The notes: generated from the letters alone by a model not told the origin. A DNA stretch of 64,000 nucleotides from Ancylobacter vacuolatus (GCF_030813595.1 NZ_JAUSUH010000003.1:124001-188000), one strand, 5' to 3'; shown: positions 1 to 10,641, numbered from the stretch's first letter. Program-made: numbers and translations.

Positions 1-563
1 CCCTCGCCGCCGGCGACGTGCAGCAGCGGGTTCTTGTCCGGCGTGCTCTGGCTCTGGCTGTCGCCCTCGCGGGCAAAGCCGACGCCAACCATCGCGATGT
101 TGCGCGGCTCCGTGGTGGGGCGGCAGGCGCGGGCCGTGTCGAGGCACTGCACCTCGGTGACCACCATGACCGGCATCGGCGCGGTGGTCACGCTCGCCCC
201 CTCGCGGCCGGAAAGCGTGACCGGCATCACCACCCACTGCCCCAGCATCACCCGGCCGGAACTGGTGTAGGTGAGCTTGGCCGGCCCCTGCGAGGGCATC
301 GTCTCGAAGCCGGGCACGAATTCCGCCGCCACCAATATGCCGGTCGAGCCGGAATCGAGCTCGGCGCGTAGCGCCCTGCCGCCGAAGGAGAGGCCGAGGC
401 GCGGCACGCCGTCGATCTCGCCCGGCTCGGCATTGAGGTAGCGCAGGAACAGCCCCTCCCGGTAGGGTTCGTAATCGGGCTTTTCCTGCGCGAGCGCCGG
501 AAGGCCGGCCCCCATCCACAGGCTGGCGCCCAGTGCCAAGCTGGCGAGAAGACCGGTCCGCAT
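1..563 (-). CDS. Secreted protein with DSGS motif, C-terminus cut by window edge
   Basis: I do not recognise the family. The visible 187 residues begin with a classical signal peptide (MRTGLLASLALGASLWMGAG, cleavage probably after ALA-Q near residue 26), so the product should be periplasmic. Near residue 70 there is an LDSGSTGILV segment that resembles the D-T/S-G active-site loop of retropepsin-like aspartic proteases, but only one such motif lies in the visible part and I would not call it a protease on this alone. The ATG at 563 is 10 bp past the stop codon of the ETF-QO gene on the same strand, so the two may be co-transcribed. The 3' end lies outside the window. Confidence 0.7.
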   Translation of the reverse strand, partial: MRTGLLASLALGASLWMGAGLPALAQEKPDYEPYREGLFLRYLNAEPGEIDGVPRLGLSFGGRALRAELDSGSTGILVAAEFVPGFETMPSQGPAKLTYTSSGRVMLGQWVVMPVTLSGREGASVTTAPMPVMVVTEVQCLDTARACRPTTEPRNIAMVGVGFAREGDSQSQSTPDKNPLLHVAGGE

Positions 564-572
564 GCTCAATCC

Positions 573-2243
573 TCACATATTGGGGTAGTTCGGCCCACCG
601 CCGCCTTCCGGCGCCACCCAGGTGATGTTGGCGTTGGGGTCCTTGATATCGCAGGTCTTGCAGTGGACGCAGTTCTGCGCGTTGATCACGAAGCGCGGCT
701 CGCCGCCCTCCTCCACCCATTCATACACGCCCGCCGGGCAGTAGCGCGCCGAAGGCCCGGCATAGACATCGTGCTCGGAGGCTTTCTGCAGCGCCATGTC
801 GGCGACTTTGAGGTGGATCGGCTGGTCTTCCTCATGATTGGTGTTGGACAGGAACACCGAGGACAGCCGGTCGAAGGAGACGACGCCGTCCGGCTTGGGG
901 TAGTCGATGCGCTTTGACTGCGCCGCCGGCTTCAGTGTCGCCGAATCCGGCTTGCCGTGTCCCAGCGTGCCGAAGGGCGAGACCCCCAGCAGCGTGTTCA
1001 GCCACATGTCCAGCCCGCCCAGCGCGATGCCGATCGCGGTGCCGAGCTTCGACCACAGCGGCTTGGCGTTGCGCACCTTCCACAAATCGCGCCCGATGGC
1101 CGAGCCGCGCCAGCCGGCCTCGTAGCCGGCGAGTTCGTCGTGCTGGCGCCCCGCAGTCAGCGCCTTCGCCACCTCTTCGGCCGCGAGCATGCCGGAATGC
1201 ACCGCGTTATGGCTGCCCTTGACGCGCGGCACATTGACGAAGCCGGCGGCGCAGCCGATCAGCGCCCCGCCGGGGAAGACCAGCTTGGGCACCGACTGGT
1301 AGCCGCCCTCGGTGATGGCGCGGGCGCCATAGGAAATCCGCTTGCCGCCTTCCAGCGTCTCGCGCACCAGCGGGTGCGCCTTGAAGCGCTGAAATTCCTC
1401 GAAGGGCGAGAGATAAGGGTTGGCGTAGTTGAGGTGGACCACGAAGCCCACCATCACCTGCCGGTCCTCCATATGGTAGAGGAAGGAGCCGCCGCCGGTG
1501 GCGTTGTCCAGCGGCCAGCCGAAGGAATGCTGCACCAGCCCCGGCCGGTGCTGTTCCGCCGGCACGGTCCACAGCTCCTTGAGGCCGATGCCGTATTTCT
1601 GCGGCTCGCGCCCGGCATCGAGCCGGTAATGGGCGATCAGCTGCTTGGAGAGCTGGCCGCGCGCGCCTTCCGCGAACAGCGTGTACTTCGCCCTGAGCTC
1701 CATGCCGCGGGTGAAACGGTCGGTGATGGCGCCGTCGCGCCCCACGCCCATGTCGCCGGTGGCGACGCCGGCCACCGCGCCGTCCTCATATAGAACCTCG
1801 GCGGCGGCGAAGCCGGGATAGATCTCGACGCCCAGCGCCTCCGCCTTGCCCGCCAGCCAGCGGCACACCGTGCCGAGCGAGCCGATATAGGCGCCGTGAT
1901 TGCTCATCAGCGGCGGCATCAGCGCATTGGGCAGGCGCAGAGACCCTGCGGGGCCGAGGAAATAGAAACGGTCGTCGGTGACGGGGGTCTTCAGCGGCGC
2001 GTCGGCAGCGTCGCGCCAGTGCGGGAACAGCAGGTCGAGCCCGGAAGGGTCGACCACGGCGCCGGAGAGGATATGCGCCCCGACCTCCGAGCCCTTCTCG
2101 ACCACCACCACCGAGAGGCTGTCGTCGATCTGCTTCAGCCGGATCGCTGCCGCCAGCCCCGCCGGACCGGCGCCGACGATCACCACGTCGAACTCCATCG
2201 CCTCGCGTTCAGGCAGTTCCGCCGGCCGTTCCGCCGCATTCAT
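573..2243 (-). CDS. Electron transfer flavoprotein-ubiquinone oxidoreductase (ETF-QO)
   Basis: This inner-membrane flavoprotein passes electrons from reduced ETF (fatty-acid and amino-acid oxidation) to ubiquinone. The 556-residue product has the Rossmann FAD motif VVIVGAGPAGLAAAIRLKQ near the N-terminus and the C-terminal ferredoxin-type 4Fe-4S site with cysteines at about 502, 525, 528 and 531 (CVHCKTCDIKDP), as in mitochondrial and bacterial ETF-QO. Length and domain order are normal. The ATG at 2243 is preferred over upstream in-frame starts because a purine-rich GGAG/GAGA stretch precedes it and FAD-domain homology begins soon after. It is divergent from the uracil-DNA glycosylase gene, about 105 bp away. 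The ETF subunit genes are not in the window. Confidence 0.95.
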   Translation of the reverse strand: MNAAERPAELPEREAMEFDVVIVGAGPAGLAAAIRLKQIDDSLSVVVVEKGSEVGAHILSGAVVDPSGLDLLFPHWRDAADAPLKTPVTDDRFYFLGPAGSLRLPNALMPPLMSNHGAYIGSLGTVCRWLAGKAEALGVEIYPGFAAAEVLYEDGAVAGVATGDMGVGRDGAITDRFTRGMELRAKYTLFAEGARGQLSKQLIAHYRLDAGREPQKYGIGLKELWTVPAEQHRPGLVQHSFGWPLDNATGGGSFLYHMEDRQVMVGFVVHLNYANPYLSPFEEFQRFKAHPLVRETLEGGKRISYGARAITEGGYQSVPKLVFPGGALIGCAAGFVNVPRVKGSHNAVHSGMLAAEEVAKALTAGRQHDELAGYEAGWRGSAIGRDLWKVRNAKPLWSKLGTAIGIALGGLDMWLNTLLGVSPFGTLGHGKPDSATLKPAAQSKRIDYPKPDGVVSFDRLSSVFLSNTNHEEDQPIHLKVADMALQKASEHDVYAGPSARYCPAGVYEWVEEGGEPRFVINAQNCVHCKTCDIKDPNANITWVAPEGGGGPNYPNM

Positions 2244-2347
2244 TCCGTCTCTCCGCTCCCGCAGGGTGCTGATTGGACTTCTTCCACGCTTGCCCCGACC
2301 TGACAACTCTCTCCGCGACGGATAGGATCAGCCATCCGACGGGAAGA

Positions 2348-3274
2348 ATGCGCCTTATGAGTTCGACACTTAGCGATAGCGGGAACGGCGGCGACTGGGC
2401 GGGCGACCGCGACGCCCTTGCCGACATCCTTGCCTTCCATCTGGAGGCGGGGGTCGATGTCGCGCTGGGCGAAGAGCCGGTCGACCGCTTCGCCGAGAGC
2501 CAGGCCGCGCGCGCCGCGCCCCCTTCCCTCGCCGCCCCGGACTCACCGCGCAGAACCGCCCCCGAGGGCGCAGCGCCAGGGGCCGCCGCGCCGGCCCCGC
2601 GCCGCGCCCCGATGCCCGCCCCCGCCATCCCCGCCTCCCCGCCACCGCCTGACGTGGCGGCGCTGGAGGCGCGCGAGGCCGCCGCCTCCGCCCCGGATCT
2701 CGACGCGCTGCGGGCACTGCTGGAAAGCTTCGAGGGCTGCCCGCTCAAGCACACCGCCACCCGGCTGGTCTTCGCCGACGGCAACCCCGCCGCTCGGCTG
2801 ATGCTGGTGGGCGAGGCGCCGGGACGCGACGAGGATATCGAGGGCAAGCCCTTTGTCGGCCGCTCGGGCAAGCTGCTCGACCGCATGCTGGCGGCGATCG
2901 GCATCGACCGCACGAGCGCCTACATCGCCAATGTCGTGCCCTGGCGCCCGCCGGGAAACCGCACGCCGACGCCGCAGGAAACCGCGATCTGCCTGCCCTT
3001 CATCCGCCGGCAGATCGAACTCGCCAACCCCGACCTGCTGGTCTGCCTCGGCGGCCCCTCGGCGCAGACCCTGCTCGGGCTGCGCGACGGAATCACCAAG
3101 GGACGCGGGCGCTGGGTGGAGTACGACACCGGCAGCCGAACCATCCCGGCGCTGGCCACCTTCCACCCCGCCTATCTCTTGCGCACGCCGCTTGGCAAAC
3201 GCATGGCCTGGCGCGACATGCTGGCGATCGAGGCCAGGCTGGCGCAACAGCCGGGCGCGACCGGCGGGGACTAG
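2348..3274 (+). CDS. Uracil-DNA glycosylase, family 4/5-like, Fe-S ligands incomplete
   Basis: This base-excision-repair enzyme removes uracil from DNA. Motif A is [20 protein letters not shown], followed by [12 protein letters not shown] and the HPAYLLR motif that carries the catalytic-loop histidine. About 100 residues of Pro/Ala-rich linker precede the glycosylase domain. In canonical family 4 enzymes four cysteines bind a 4Fe-4S cluster (CxxC before motif A, then a Cys in KCRPP and another 16 residues later). Here the first is replaced (FEGC) and the third is a tryptophan (PWRPP), leaving two. I recall a Bradyrhizobium glycosylase (BdiUng) described as a cluster-free class with this look; this is unverified. 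Start is ATG 2348 with GGGAAG just upstream, or ATG 2357. Confidence 0.9.
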   Translation: MRLMSSTLSDSGNGGDWAGDRDALADILAFHLEAGVDVALGEEPVDRFAESQAARAAPPSLAAPDSPRRTAPEGAAPGAAAPAPRRAPMPAPAIPASPPPPDVAALEAREAAASAPDLDALRALLESFEGCPLKHTATRLVFADGNPAARLMLVGEAPGRDEDIEGKPFVGRSGKLLDRMLAAIGIDRTSAYIANVVPWRPPGNRTPTPQETAICLPFIRRQIELANPDLLVCLGGPSAQTLLGLRDGITKGRGRWVEYDTGSRTIPALATFHPAYLLRTPLGKRMAWRDMLAIEARLAQQPGATGGD

Positions 3275-3403
3275 GCCCTCTCCGCTGCCGATGGCCGGGA
3301 CAATTCGACCGCATCGCGGCTGATTTGAGTCATTCCATTGACGCGCGCATGGGCTTACCCTGCGACTGTCACCCTCGCAGGCGGTGACGGCAGAGGTTGA
3401 GCG

Positions 3404-4813
3404 ATGGAATTCGATCCCACCCTTTTGGCGCGCATCCAGTTCGCCTTCACCGTTTCCTTCCACATCATCTTTCCCAGCTTCACCATCGGCCTCGCCGCCT
3501 ATATCGCGACGCTGGAGCTGCTGTGGATCGGCACCGGGCATGAGCGCTACCACCGCATTGCCCGCTTCCTGACCAAGATCTTCGCCGTGTCCTTCGCCAT
3601 GGGCGTGGTCTCCGGCATCGTGCTGTCCTACCAGTTCGGCACGAATTGGAGCCATTTCTCCCGCGTCGTCGGCAATGTCATCGGCCCGCTCATCGGCTAT
3701 GAGGTGCTGACCGCCTTCTTCCTGGAAGCGACCTTCCTCGGCATCATGCTGTTCGGGTGGAACCGGGTGCCGCGCGGGCTGCACGTGTTTTCCTGCGTCA
3801 TGGTGGCGCTGGGCACCACGCTGTCGGCGTTCTGGATTCTCTCCGCCAATAGCTGGATGCAGACGCCGGCCGGCCACGAGATCATTGATGGCGTCGCCCA
3901 TCCGGTGGACTGGCTGGCCGTCATCTTCAACCCGAGCTTCCCCTACCGCCTCGCGCATATGGTGACGGCCTGCTACCTCACCACCGCCTTCGTGGTGCTC
4001 GCGGTGGGGGCGCGCTATGTCCATTCCGGCCGCTACCCCGAGGATGGGCGCACCATGATGCGGATGGCGCTCGGCCTCATCTGCGTCTTCGCCCCGCTGC
4101 AGGCCTTTATCGGCGACGCGCATGGGCTGAACACGCTGCAGCACCAGCCGGCCAAGATCGCCGCCATCGAAGCCCACTGGGAGAACGAGCCCGGCGCCAG
4201 CGGCGTGCCGCTGGTGCTGTTCGCCATCCCCAATGACGAAACCGAGCGCAACGACTACCAGATCGCCATCCCGCATCTGGGCAGCCTCATCCTCACCCAT
4301 AGCTGGACCGACACCATCCAGGGGCTGAAGGACTTCCCCCGTGCCGACCGCCCGCCGGTGGCGGTGCCGTTCTTCGCCTTCCGCGTCATGGTGGGCATTG
4401 GCGCGCTGATGATCGCCGTCGGCTGGCTCGGCGCCTTCCTGCTCTGGCGCCGTCGGCTGTTCGAGACCGACTGGTACCTCGCGCCGCTGCAGCACATCTG
4501 GCCGATCGGCTTCGTCGCCATCCTGTCCGGCTGGTTCGTCACCGAGGTCGGCCGCCAGCCCTGGGTGGCCTATGGCATCCTGCGCACGGCGGACGCGGTC
4601 TCCCCGGTCGATGGCTGGGCGGTGGCCACCACGCTGGTTCTGTTCATCTTCGTCTACGGCATCGTGTTCTCCGGCGGCATCTACTACATCAACCGGCTGA
4701 TCGCGAAGGGCCCCGAAGGCGCGGCCGTCGAGCCGCCGGTGGGCGTGCCGACCCGTCCGCTCGCCTCCGCCCACAAGGCGACGCGCGCGGCCATCAACAA
4801 TCCGGGGGAATGA
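3404..4813 (+). CDS. cydA: Cytochrome bd ubiquinol oxidase subunit I
   Basis: Subunit I of the bd-type terminal oxidase binds three hemes and oxidises ubiquinol at the cytoplasmic membrane. The 469-residue protein opens with the conserved helix whose FHIIFPSF segment carries the heme b595 histidine (about residue 20) and has the characteristic GVVSGIVLSYQFGTNWSHFS segment. It is shorter than E. coli CydA (522 aa), as expected for the short-Q-loop, cyanide-insensitive (CioA) branch. cydB follows directly with a 4-base stop/start overlap option, so the two form an operon. No CydX-type small subunit and no cydDC genes are visible. The 130-bp upstream gap holds no FNR-type box that I could find. 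Confidence 0.95.
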   Translation: MEFDPTLLARIQFAFTVSFHIIFPSFTIGLAAYIATLELLWIGTGHERYHRIARFLTKIFAVSFAMGVVSGIVLSYQFGTNWSHFSRVVGNVIGPLIGYEVLTAFFLEATFLGIMLFGWNRVPRGLHVFSCVMVALGTTLSAFWILSANSWMQTPAGHEIIDGVAHPVDWLAVIFNPSFPYRLAHMVTACYLTTAFVVLAVGARYVHSGRYPEDGRTMMRMALGLICVFAPLQAFIGDAHGLNTLQHQPAKIAAIEAHWENEPGASGVPLVLFAIPNDETERNDYQIAIPHLGSLILTHSWTDTIQGLKDFPRADRPPVAVPFFAFRVMVGIGALMIAVGWLGAFLLWRRRLFETDWYLAPLQHIWPIGFVAILSGWFVTEVGRQPWVAYGILRTADAVSPVDGWAVATTLVLFIFVYGIVFSGGIYYINRLIAKGPEGAAVEPPVGVPTRPLASAHKATRAAINNPGE

Positions 4814-4815
4814 GC

Positions 4816-5838
4816 ATGTTCGTCGGCTCCGGCATGGAATGGTATCTGCCCGTCATCTGGTCGCTGCTGCTCGCCGTCGCCATCGCCATGTATGTGGTGC
4901 TGGATGGCTTCGACCTCGGCATGGGCATCCTCTTTCCCTTCGCCGCCAGCGAGGTGGAGAAGGACCAGATGATGAGCTCGGTCGCCCCGTTCTGGGACGG
5001 CAACGAGACCTGGCTGGTGCTGGGCGGCGGCGGCCTCTTGGTCGCCTTCCCCCTCGCCTATTCGATCGTCATGCCGGCGCTCTACCTGCCGGTCATCTTC
5101 ATGCTGCTGGCATTGGTGTTCCGGGGCGTCGCCTTCGAGTTCCGCCACGTCGCCGACACCAGCCGGTTCCTGTGGAACATCGCCTTCGCCGGCGGCTCGA
5201 CTCTGGCCGCCTTCTTCCAGGGCGTGCTGCTGGGCGGCTTCGTGCAGGGCATCAAGGTCGAGAACAACGCCTTCGCCGGCGGCCCGCTCGACTGGCTCAC
5301 CCCCTTCGCCCTGGTCTGCGGCTTCGCCGTGGTGGCCGGCTATGCGCTGATCGGCAGCGTCTGGCTTGTCATGAAGACCGAGGGCGCCGCCGCCATCCGC
5401 TCGCGCGCGCGGGCCAAGATGCTGCTGCCGGTGGTGCTGGTGTTCATGGCCATCATCAGCCTGTGGACGCCGCTGGCCTTCCCGCGCATCGCCGAGCGCT
5501 GGTTCACCACGCCGAACCTGTTTTATCTCGCGCCGGTGCCGCTGCTCACCCTCGTGCTCGCCTATGCGGTGTGGCGCTGGCTGGAGAAGGGCCATGACAA
5601 TCTGCCCTTCTTCGGCGTCATCGGGCTGTTCCTGCTCGGTTATTTCGGCATCGGGGTGTCGATCTTCCCCTATCTGGTGCCGCCGTCGCTCACCGTATGG
5701 GAAACCGCCGCCGCCCCGGCGAGCCAGGTGTTCATGCTCATCGGCACCATCTTCATGCTGCCGGTGATCCTCGGCTACATCGCCTTCGTCTACTGGCTGT
5801 TCCGCGGCAAGGTGCGCGAGGGCGAGGGCTACCACTGA
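4816..5838 (+). CDS. cydB: Cytochrome bd ubiquinol oxidase subunit II
   Basis: This is the membrane partner of CydA. The 340-residue product has repeated hydrophobic helices and the family signature MYVVLDGFDLGMGILFPF near the N-terminus, followed by WDGNETWLVLGGGGL. I chose ATG 4816 because GGGGGA sits six bases before it. ATG 4810, which overlaps the cydA stop codon as ATGA, would be too close to that ribosome-binding site. A perfect GC-rich hairpin follows the stop codon before the convergent rnhB gene. Confidence 0.94.
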   Translation: MFVGSGMEWYLPVIWSLLLAVAIAMYVVLDGFDLGMGILFPFAASEVEKDQMMSSVAPFWDGNETWLVLGGGGLLVAFPLAYSIVMPALYLPVIFMLLALVFRGVAFEFRHVADTSRFLWNIAFAGGSTLAAFFQGVLLGGFVQGIKVENNAFAGGPLDWLTPFALVCGFAVVAGYALIGSVWLVMKTEGAAAIRSRARAKMLLPVVLVFMAIISLWTPLAFPRIAERWFTTPNLFYLAPVPLLTLVLAYAVWRWLEKGHDNLPFFGVIGLFLLGYFGIGVSIFPYLVPPSLTVWETAAAPASQVFMLIGTIFMLPVILGYIAFVYWLFRGKVREGEGYH

Positions 5839-5845
5839 GCCCGCA

Positions 5846-5866
5846 GGGCGCGCGGTGCGCGCGCCC
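5846..5866. terminator. Hairpin between convergent cydB and rnhB
   Basis: GGGCGCGC and its inverted copy flank a short GGTGC loop, giving a strong stem between two convergent genes. There is no U-tract on either strand, so intrinsic termination is only a guess from position. Confidence 0.4.
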
Positions 5867-5876
5867 CCCGTCCCGT

Positions 5877-6512
5877 TCAGGCCGCCGGCGTTTCGTCGAG
5901 GCGGGTGCGGATCGGCGCGAAGGAAGTGCGGTGGTGGCGGCACACGCCGAGCGCCGCCAATGCCTGCTGGTGCTCGGGCGTGCCATAGCCCATGTGCCGC
6001 TCGAAGCCATAGCCGGGATGCGCCGCCCCGAGCGCGCCCATCAGCCGGTCGCGCGTCACCTTGGCGACGATGGACGCCGCCGCAATGGACGCCACCAGCC
6101 CGTCGCCGCCGATGATGGTGTGCGCCGCGCAGGGCACGGGCGGCAGGTCATTGCCATCCACCAGCACCAGCCGCGGGGCGCGCGACAGGCCGGCCACCGC
6201 GCGGGCCAGCGCCCATAGCGTCGCCTGGCGGATATTATGGCCATCGATACGGATCGGCGGGGCGAAGGCCAGCGAGACATCGGCGGTGGCGCAGATCTCC
6301 TCGAACAGCCGCTCGCGCTGGGCGGCCGACAGGCGCTTGGAATCGTCGAGCCCCACGGGCACGCGCACGGGGTCCAGCACCACGGCGCAGGCGACCACCG
6401 GCCCGGCCCACGGGCCGCGCCCCACTTCGTCGACACCCGCCACCGGCACCTCGCCCGCACGGTGCGCCGCGTGCTCCCGCGAAAAGTCCGGTTTCTGTCG
6501 CGGCTCGGCCAT
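5877..6512 (-). CDS. rnhB: Ribonuclease HII
   Basis: This endonuclease cleaves the RNA strand of RNA-DNA hybrids and removes misincorporated ribonucleotides. The 211-residue protein has the signature [20 protein letters not shown], whose Asp-Glu pair is catalytic, then LVDGN with a further catalytic Asp and the SIVAKVTRD motif typical of RNase HII. It is monocistronic by appearance and convergent with cydB, separated by 38 bp. Length is normal for the family. Confidence 0.95.
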   Translation of the reverse strand: MAEPRQKPDFSREHAAHRAGEVPVAGVDEVGRGPWAGPVVACAVVLDPVRVPVGLDDSKRLSAAQRERLFEEICATADVSLAFAPPIRIDGHNIRQATLWALARAVAGLSRAPRLVLVDGNDLPPVPCAAHTIIGGDGLVASIAAASIVAKVTRDRLMGALGAAHPGYGFERHMGYGTPEHQQALAALGVCRHHRTSFAPIRTRLDETPAA

Positions 6513-6678
6513 GATGGAAGGTCTCTCATAGGAATCGGTGCACGGCTGGCGCGTTTCGCCCGCGCGATTCGCGCCGTCGCCCGCGCCGCACCATGCCGAG
6601 CAGGCGGCAGGGATGCAACATTTCCACCCGCCCGTCGGCGGATGAGCCTATAAGGCCGGGCAACCATTCGAGCGGATC

Positions 6679-7302
6679 ATGAACTGGTCGGAACGCATTC
6701 AGGAATTCGTCACGCTCTGGGTGGTGATCGACCCGCTGGGCACGCTTCCCGTCTTCCTGGCGGTGACGGCAGGGCTCAGCGCGGCGGACCGCACCAAGGC
6801 GGCGCTGCTCTCCACCCTCGTCTCCTTCGGCGTGCTGGTGTTCTTCGCCATGGCGGGGCACTGGCTGCTGCGGTCGATGGATGTGTCGATCGAGTCGTTC
6901 CAGATCGCCGGCGGCATCGTGCTGTTCCTGTTCGCGCTCACCATGATCCACGGCAAGAGCCACGGCGATCCGCATGCGCCGGCCGAGATGAACCCGCTCG
7001 AGATCGCCATCTATCCGCTCGCCATCCCCTCGATCGCCAGCCCGGGCGCGATGCTGGCGGCGGTGGTGCTGACCGATACCGCGCGGCATGATTTTTCCGA
7101 GCGGATCATGACCATCGCCACCTTCAGCCTGGTGCTCGGGATGACGCTCCTCATCATGCTGGCGGCCGGCCGCCTGGGGCAGCTGATCGGCCGTGGCGGC
7201 GCTTCCATCATCAGCCGGGTGATGGGCATGATCCTCGCCGCGCTGGCGGTCGACCTCATCCTCAGCGCCACCTCCCAGTGGCTGCACCTGCCGCCGATCT
7301 GA
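6679..7302 (+). CDS. MarC family integral membrane protein
   Basis: This 207-residue polytopic protein (about six hydrophobic segments) belongs to the MarC/UPF0056 family by its N-terminal WVVIDPLGTLPVFLAV segment and the AIPSIASPGAMLA segment in the middle. The family's molecular role is not established; older links to multiple antibiotic resistance were not upheld. It starts 166 bp from the divergent rnhB gene, and a bidirectional terminator hairpin lies about 140 bp beyond its stop codon. Confidence 0.9.
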   Translation: MNWSERIQEFVTLWVVIDPLGTLPVFLAVTAGLSAADRTKAALLSTLVSFGVLVFFAMAGHWLLRSMDVSIESFQIAGGIVLFLFALTMIHGKSHGDPHAPAEMNPLEIAIYPLAIPSIASPGAMLAAVVLTDTARHDFSERIMTIATFSLVLGMTLLIMLAAGRLGQLIGRGGASIISRVMGMILAALAVDLILSATSQWLHLPPI

Positions 7303-7399
7303 GGCGCCGGGCCCACGCGGGCCGTCCTTCGCCGCGCAACGTCGTCGTCGGGCCAGACACCGCCATCCCCATCTTCGTTTCAGCAGCCGCCCCTCGGCC

Positions 7400-7418
7400 A
7401 AGCCCGGGGATGACGGCG
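7400..7418. repeat. Partial copy of dispersed CCCGGGGATGACGGCG repeat
   Basis: This segment is the reverse complement of the CGCCGTCATCCCCGGGCT arm seen near 18424-18441, which suggests one family of dispersed intergenic palindromic repeats. Only half of the palindrome is present here. Confidence 0.5.
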
Positions 7419-7439
7419 CAACGGTGGAATGCCGCAACA

Positions 7440-7469
7440 AAAAGGGCGCGGCTTGCGCCGCGCCCTTTT
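7440..7469. terminator. Bidirectional intrinsic terminator between marC and groL
   Basis: GGGCGCGGC and GCCGCGCCC form a perfect nine-pair stem around a TTGC loop, flanked by four T on the plus strand and five T on the minus strand. It can end transcription of the MarC gene and, about 190 nt past its stop codon, of groESL. Confidence 0.85.
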
Positions 7470-7481
7470 CATTCAATTGAA

Positions 7482-9319
<1,838 letters not shown>

Positions 9320-9348
9320 TCAGAATGTCGGGGAAGGATAAGGTCGGC

Positions 9349-9645
9349 TCAGCCGACGATGCCCATGACGTCCGATTCCTTCATGATCAGGAGGTCCTGA
9401 CCGTCGATCTTGACCTCGGTGCCCGACCACTTGCCGAACAGCACCTTGTCGCCGGCCTTGACGTCGAGCGGGACGAGCTTGCCGGCCTCGTCGCGGGCGC
9501 CGGGGCCGACGGAGAGCACTTCGCCCTGCGAGGGCTTTTCCTTGGCGCTGTCGGGGATGATGATGCCGCCCGCCGTCTTTTCTTCGGCGTCGAGGCGCTT
9601 CACCACGATGCGGTCATGCAGGGGGCGGAACTTCAGCTTGGCCAT
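9349..9645 (-). CDS. groS: Co-chaperonin GroES (10 kDa)
   Basis: GroES caps the GroEL ring. The 98-residue product opens [18 protein letters not shown] and ends SDVMGIVG, with the mobile-loop region [17 protein letters not shown] at residues 16-35. ATG 9645 is chosen because family homology starts exactly there. Transcription should begin near 9730 from the promoter at 9739-9767, and CIRCE lies in the 5' leader. Confidence 0.97.
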   Translation of the reverse strand: MAKLKFRPLHDRIVVKRLDAEEKTAGGIIIPDSAKEKPSQGEVLSVGPGARDEAGKLVPLDVKAGDKVLFGKWSGTEVKIDGQDLLIMKESDVMGIVG

Positions 9646-9701
9646 CGGTAGATCCTCGGTCTTCCTATCGCGCGCCGTCGTGGCGCTGGGTATGGAGCTT
9701 A

Positions 9702-9728
9702 CTAGCACTCTTCAGAGGCGAGTGCCAA
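9702..9728. promoter_or_regulatory. CIRCE operator (HrcA binding site) of groESL
   Basis: TAGCACTC at 9703-9710 and GAGTGCCA at 9720-9727 are separated by exactly nine bases, matching the CIRCE inverted repeat bound by the HrcA repressor, with one arm mismatch. It sits about 57 bp before groS, just downstream of the predicted promoter. hrcA itself is not in the window. Confidence 0.93.
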
Positions 9729-9738
9729 ACTTGCAGCG

Positions 9739-9767
9739 GAGATAGGAACGGTGCCCGAGTGAGTCAA
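9739..9767 (-). promoter_or_regulatory. Housekeeping-type promoter of groESL
   Basis: On the minus strand TTGACT (9762-9767) and TATCTC (9739-9744) are 17 bp apart, followed within about ten bases by the CIRCE repeat. This is the usual layout of an HrcA-repressed groESL promoter. Confidence 0.75.
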
Positions 9768-9828
9768 GCGCACCGGGCGACCTTCGTCTGTCATAGTGCG
9801 TCATGCGGCGCGGGCGGGCGCGGGTCAT

Positions 9829-9863
9829 GAAAAAACCCGGCCCGCGCAGGGCGCGAACCGGGT
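9829..9863 (-). terminator. Intrinsic terminator of the first phasin gene
   Basis: ACCCGG/CCGGGT forms the outer stem and CGCGC/GCGCG the inner stem, followed on the minus strand by six T. It lies 25 bp past the phasin stop codon. Confidence 0.8.
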
Positions 9864-9887
9864 GTTTGACGGCCGTGGAAGCGGCGA

Positions 9888-10397
9888 TCAGGCCGACTTC
9901 TTGATGGTCTTCTCGACCGAGGCCTTGATCGGCTCGGCGGTGTCGGTGGCGACCTTCTGGGCCAGGGTCGAGAGTTCCTTGGCCTGGGCCGAGAGCACGT
10001 CGAACTGCTTGCGCATATGGCCGGTGGAAAGCTCCACCGCTTCCGAGACGCTCTTGGCGCCGAACAGCGCGCCCATATAGTCGAAGGCGGCGTTCACATT
10101 GGTGCGCAGCGACTCGAGGGCCACCGTGTTGTACTCGGTGAGGCCGCGCGAGGCGGTGCTGTAGGTGTCTTCGAGCAGGTCGGTGGTCTCTTCGGCGTTG
10201 GCCTTGAACTTCTCATAGGTGTCGCGCGCGTTCTGCACGCTCTTCTCGGCCATTTCACGCACGACGGCGGGCACTTCCACGCCGGCCGACATGTCGAACT
10301 TCGGCATCTCGAACTTGGGCATGGCGGCCTCGAAAGCCGAGGTGGCGGCCTTGGCGGCCTTTTTCGGGGACGGGGTGATGGGGGTAGCGTCAACCAT
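9888..10397 (-). CDS. Phasin family protein (PHB granule surface protein)
   Basis: Phasins coat intracellular polyhydroxyalkanoate granules and control their size and number. The 169-residue product has an Ala/Lys/Pro-rich N-terminus with an imitated MPKFEMPKFDM repeat, then a long amphipathic helical region and the phasin signature EYNTVALESLRTNVNAAFDY. ATG 10397 has a good GGAGA ribosome-binding site. A palindromic operator candidate lies upstream at 10527-10559. A second phasin-like gene follows the same strand upstream, and acetoacetyl-CoA synthetase is 6 kb away, consistent with PHB metabolism. Confidence 0.9.
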   Translation of the reverse strand: MVDATPITPSPKKAAKAATSAFEAAMPKFEMPKFDMSAGVEVPAVVREMAEKSVQNARDTYEKFKANAEETTDLLEDTYSTASRGLTEYNTVALESLRTNVNAAFDYMGALFGAKSVSEAVELSTGHMRKQFDVLSAQAKELSTLAQKVATDTAEPIKASVEKTIKKSA

Positions 10398-10526
10398 GGG
10401 TTTTCTCCTCGCAGTCGCGGCGGATTCAGGATGGCGGCGACCGCTCCGCGCTGGCGGTCGCGCCCTGACCGGCAAAGGCGCTGTCAGAGTGAAACCCGAC
10501 CCTCTGCCTCGTCTGGCCCCCTATAA

Positions 10527-10559
10527 TTGTGCACTGCAACATAATATTGCAATGCACAA
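10527..10559. promoter_or_regulatory. Long palindrome upstream of phasin gene, candidate PhaR operator
   Basis: A 33-bp near-perfect inverted repeat has outer arms TTGTGCA/TGCACAA and inner arms TGCAA/TTGCA, with only two mismatched pairs. It is AT-rich and TGCA-rich in an otherwise GC-rich gap, about 130 bp before the phasin start. PhaR, the repressor of phasin genes in alphaproteobacteria, binds TGC-rich dyads, so this is a good candidate; the assignment is inferred from position and composition. Confidence 0.6.
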
Positions 10560-10641
10560 ACCACCCAGAGCTGCAAATTTTTTCAACTTTTTTTTAGCGA
10601 CGCCGCTGACCGCGTCGCCTCACGTCGCGCTCACGCGCCGC

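Noticed and set aside
3275..3403. FNR-type box before cydA
   Set aside because: Sequences such as TTGAGTCATTCC resemble half a site only; no dyad TTGAT-N4-ATCAA exists in this gap.
2543..4774. 743-codon open frame on the minus strand opposite the glycosylase and cydA
   Set aside because: It is a GC-rich shadow frame, His/Asp/Arg/Gln-rich with no family signature, antisense to two well-identified genes.
10575..10622. Terminator of the second phasin gene (GCGACGC hairpin next to a T-run)
   Set aside because: On the minus strand the stem is followed by A and not T, so it does not fit an intrinsic terminator for that gene.
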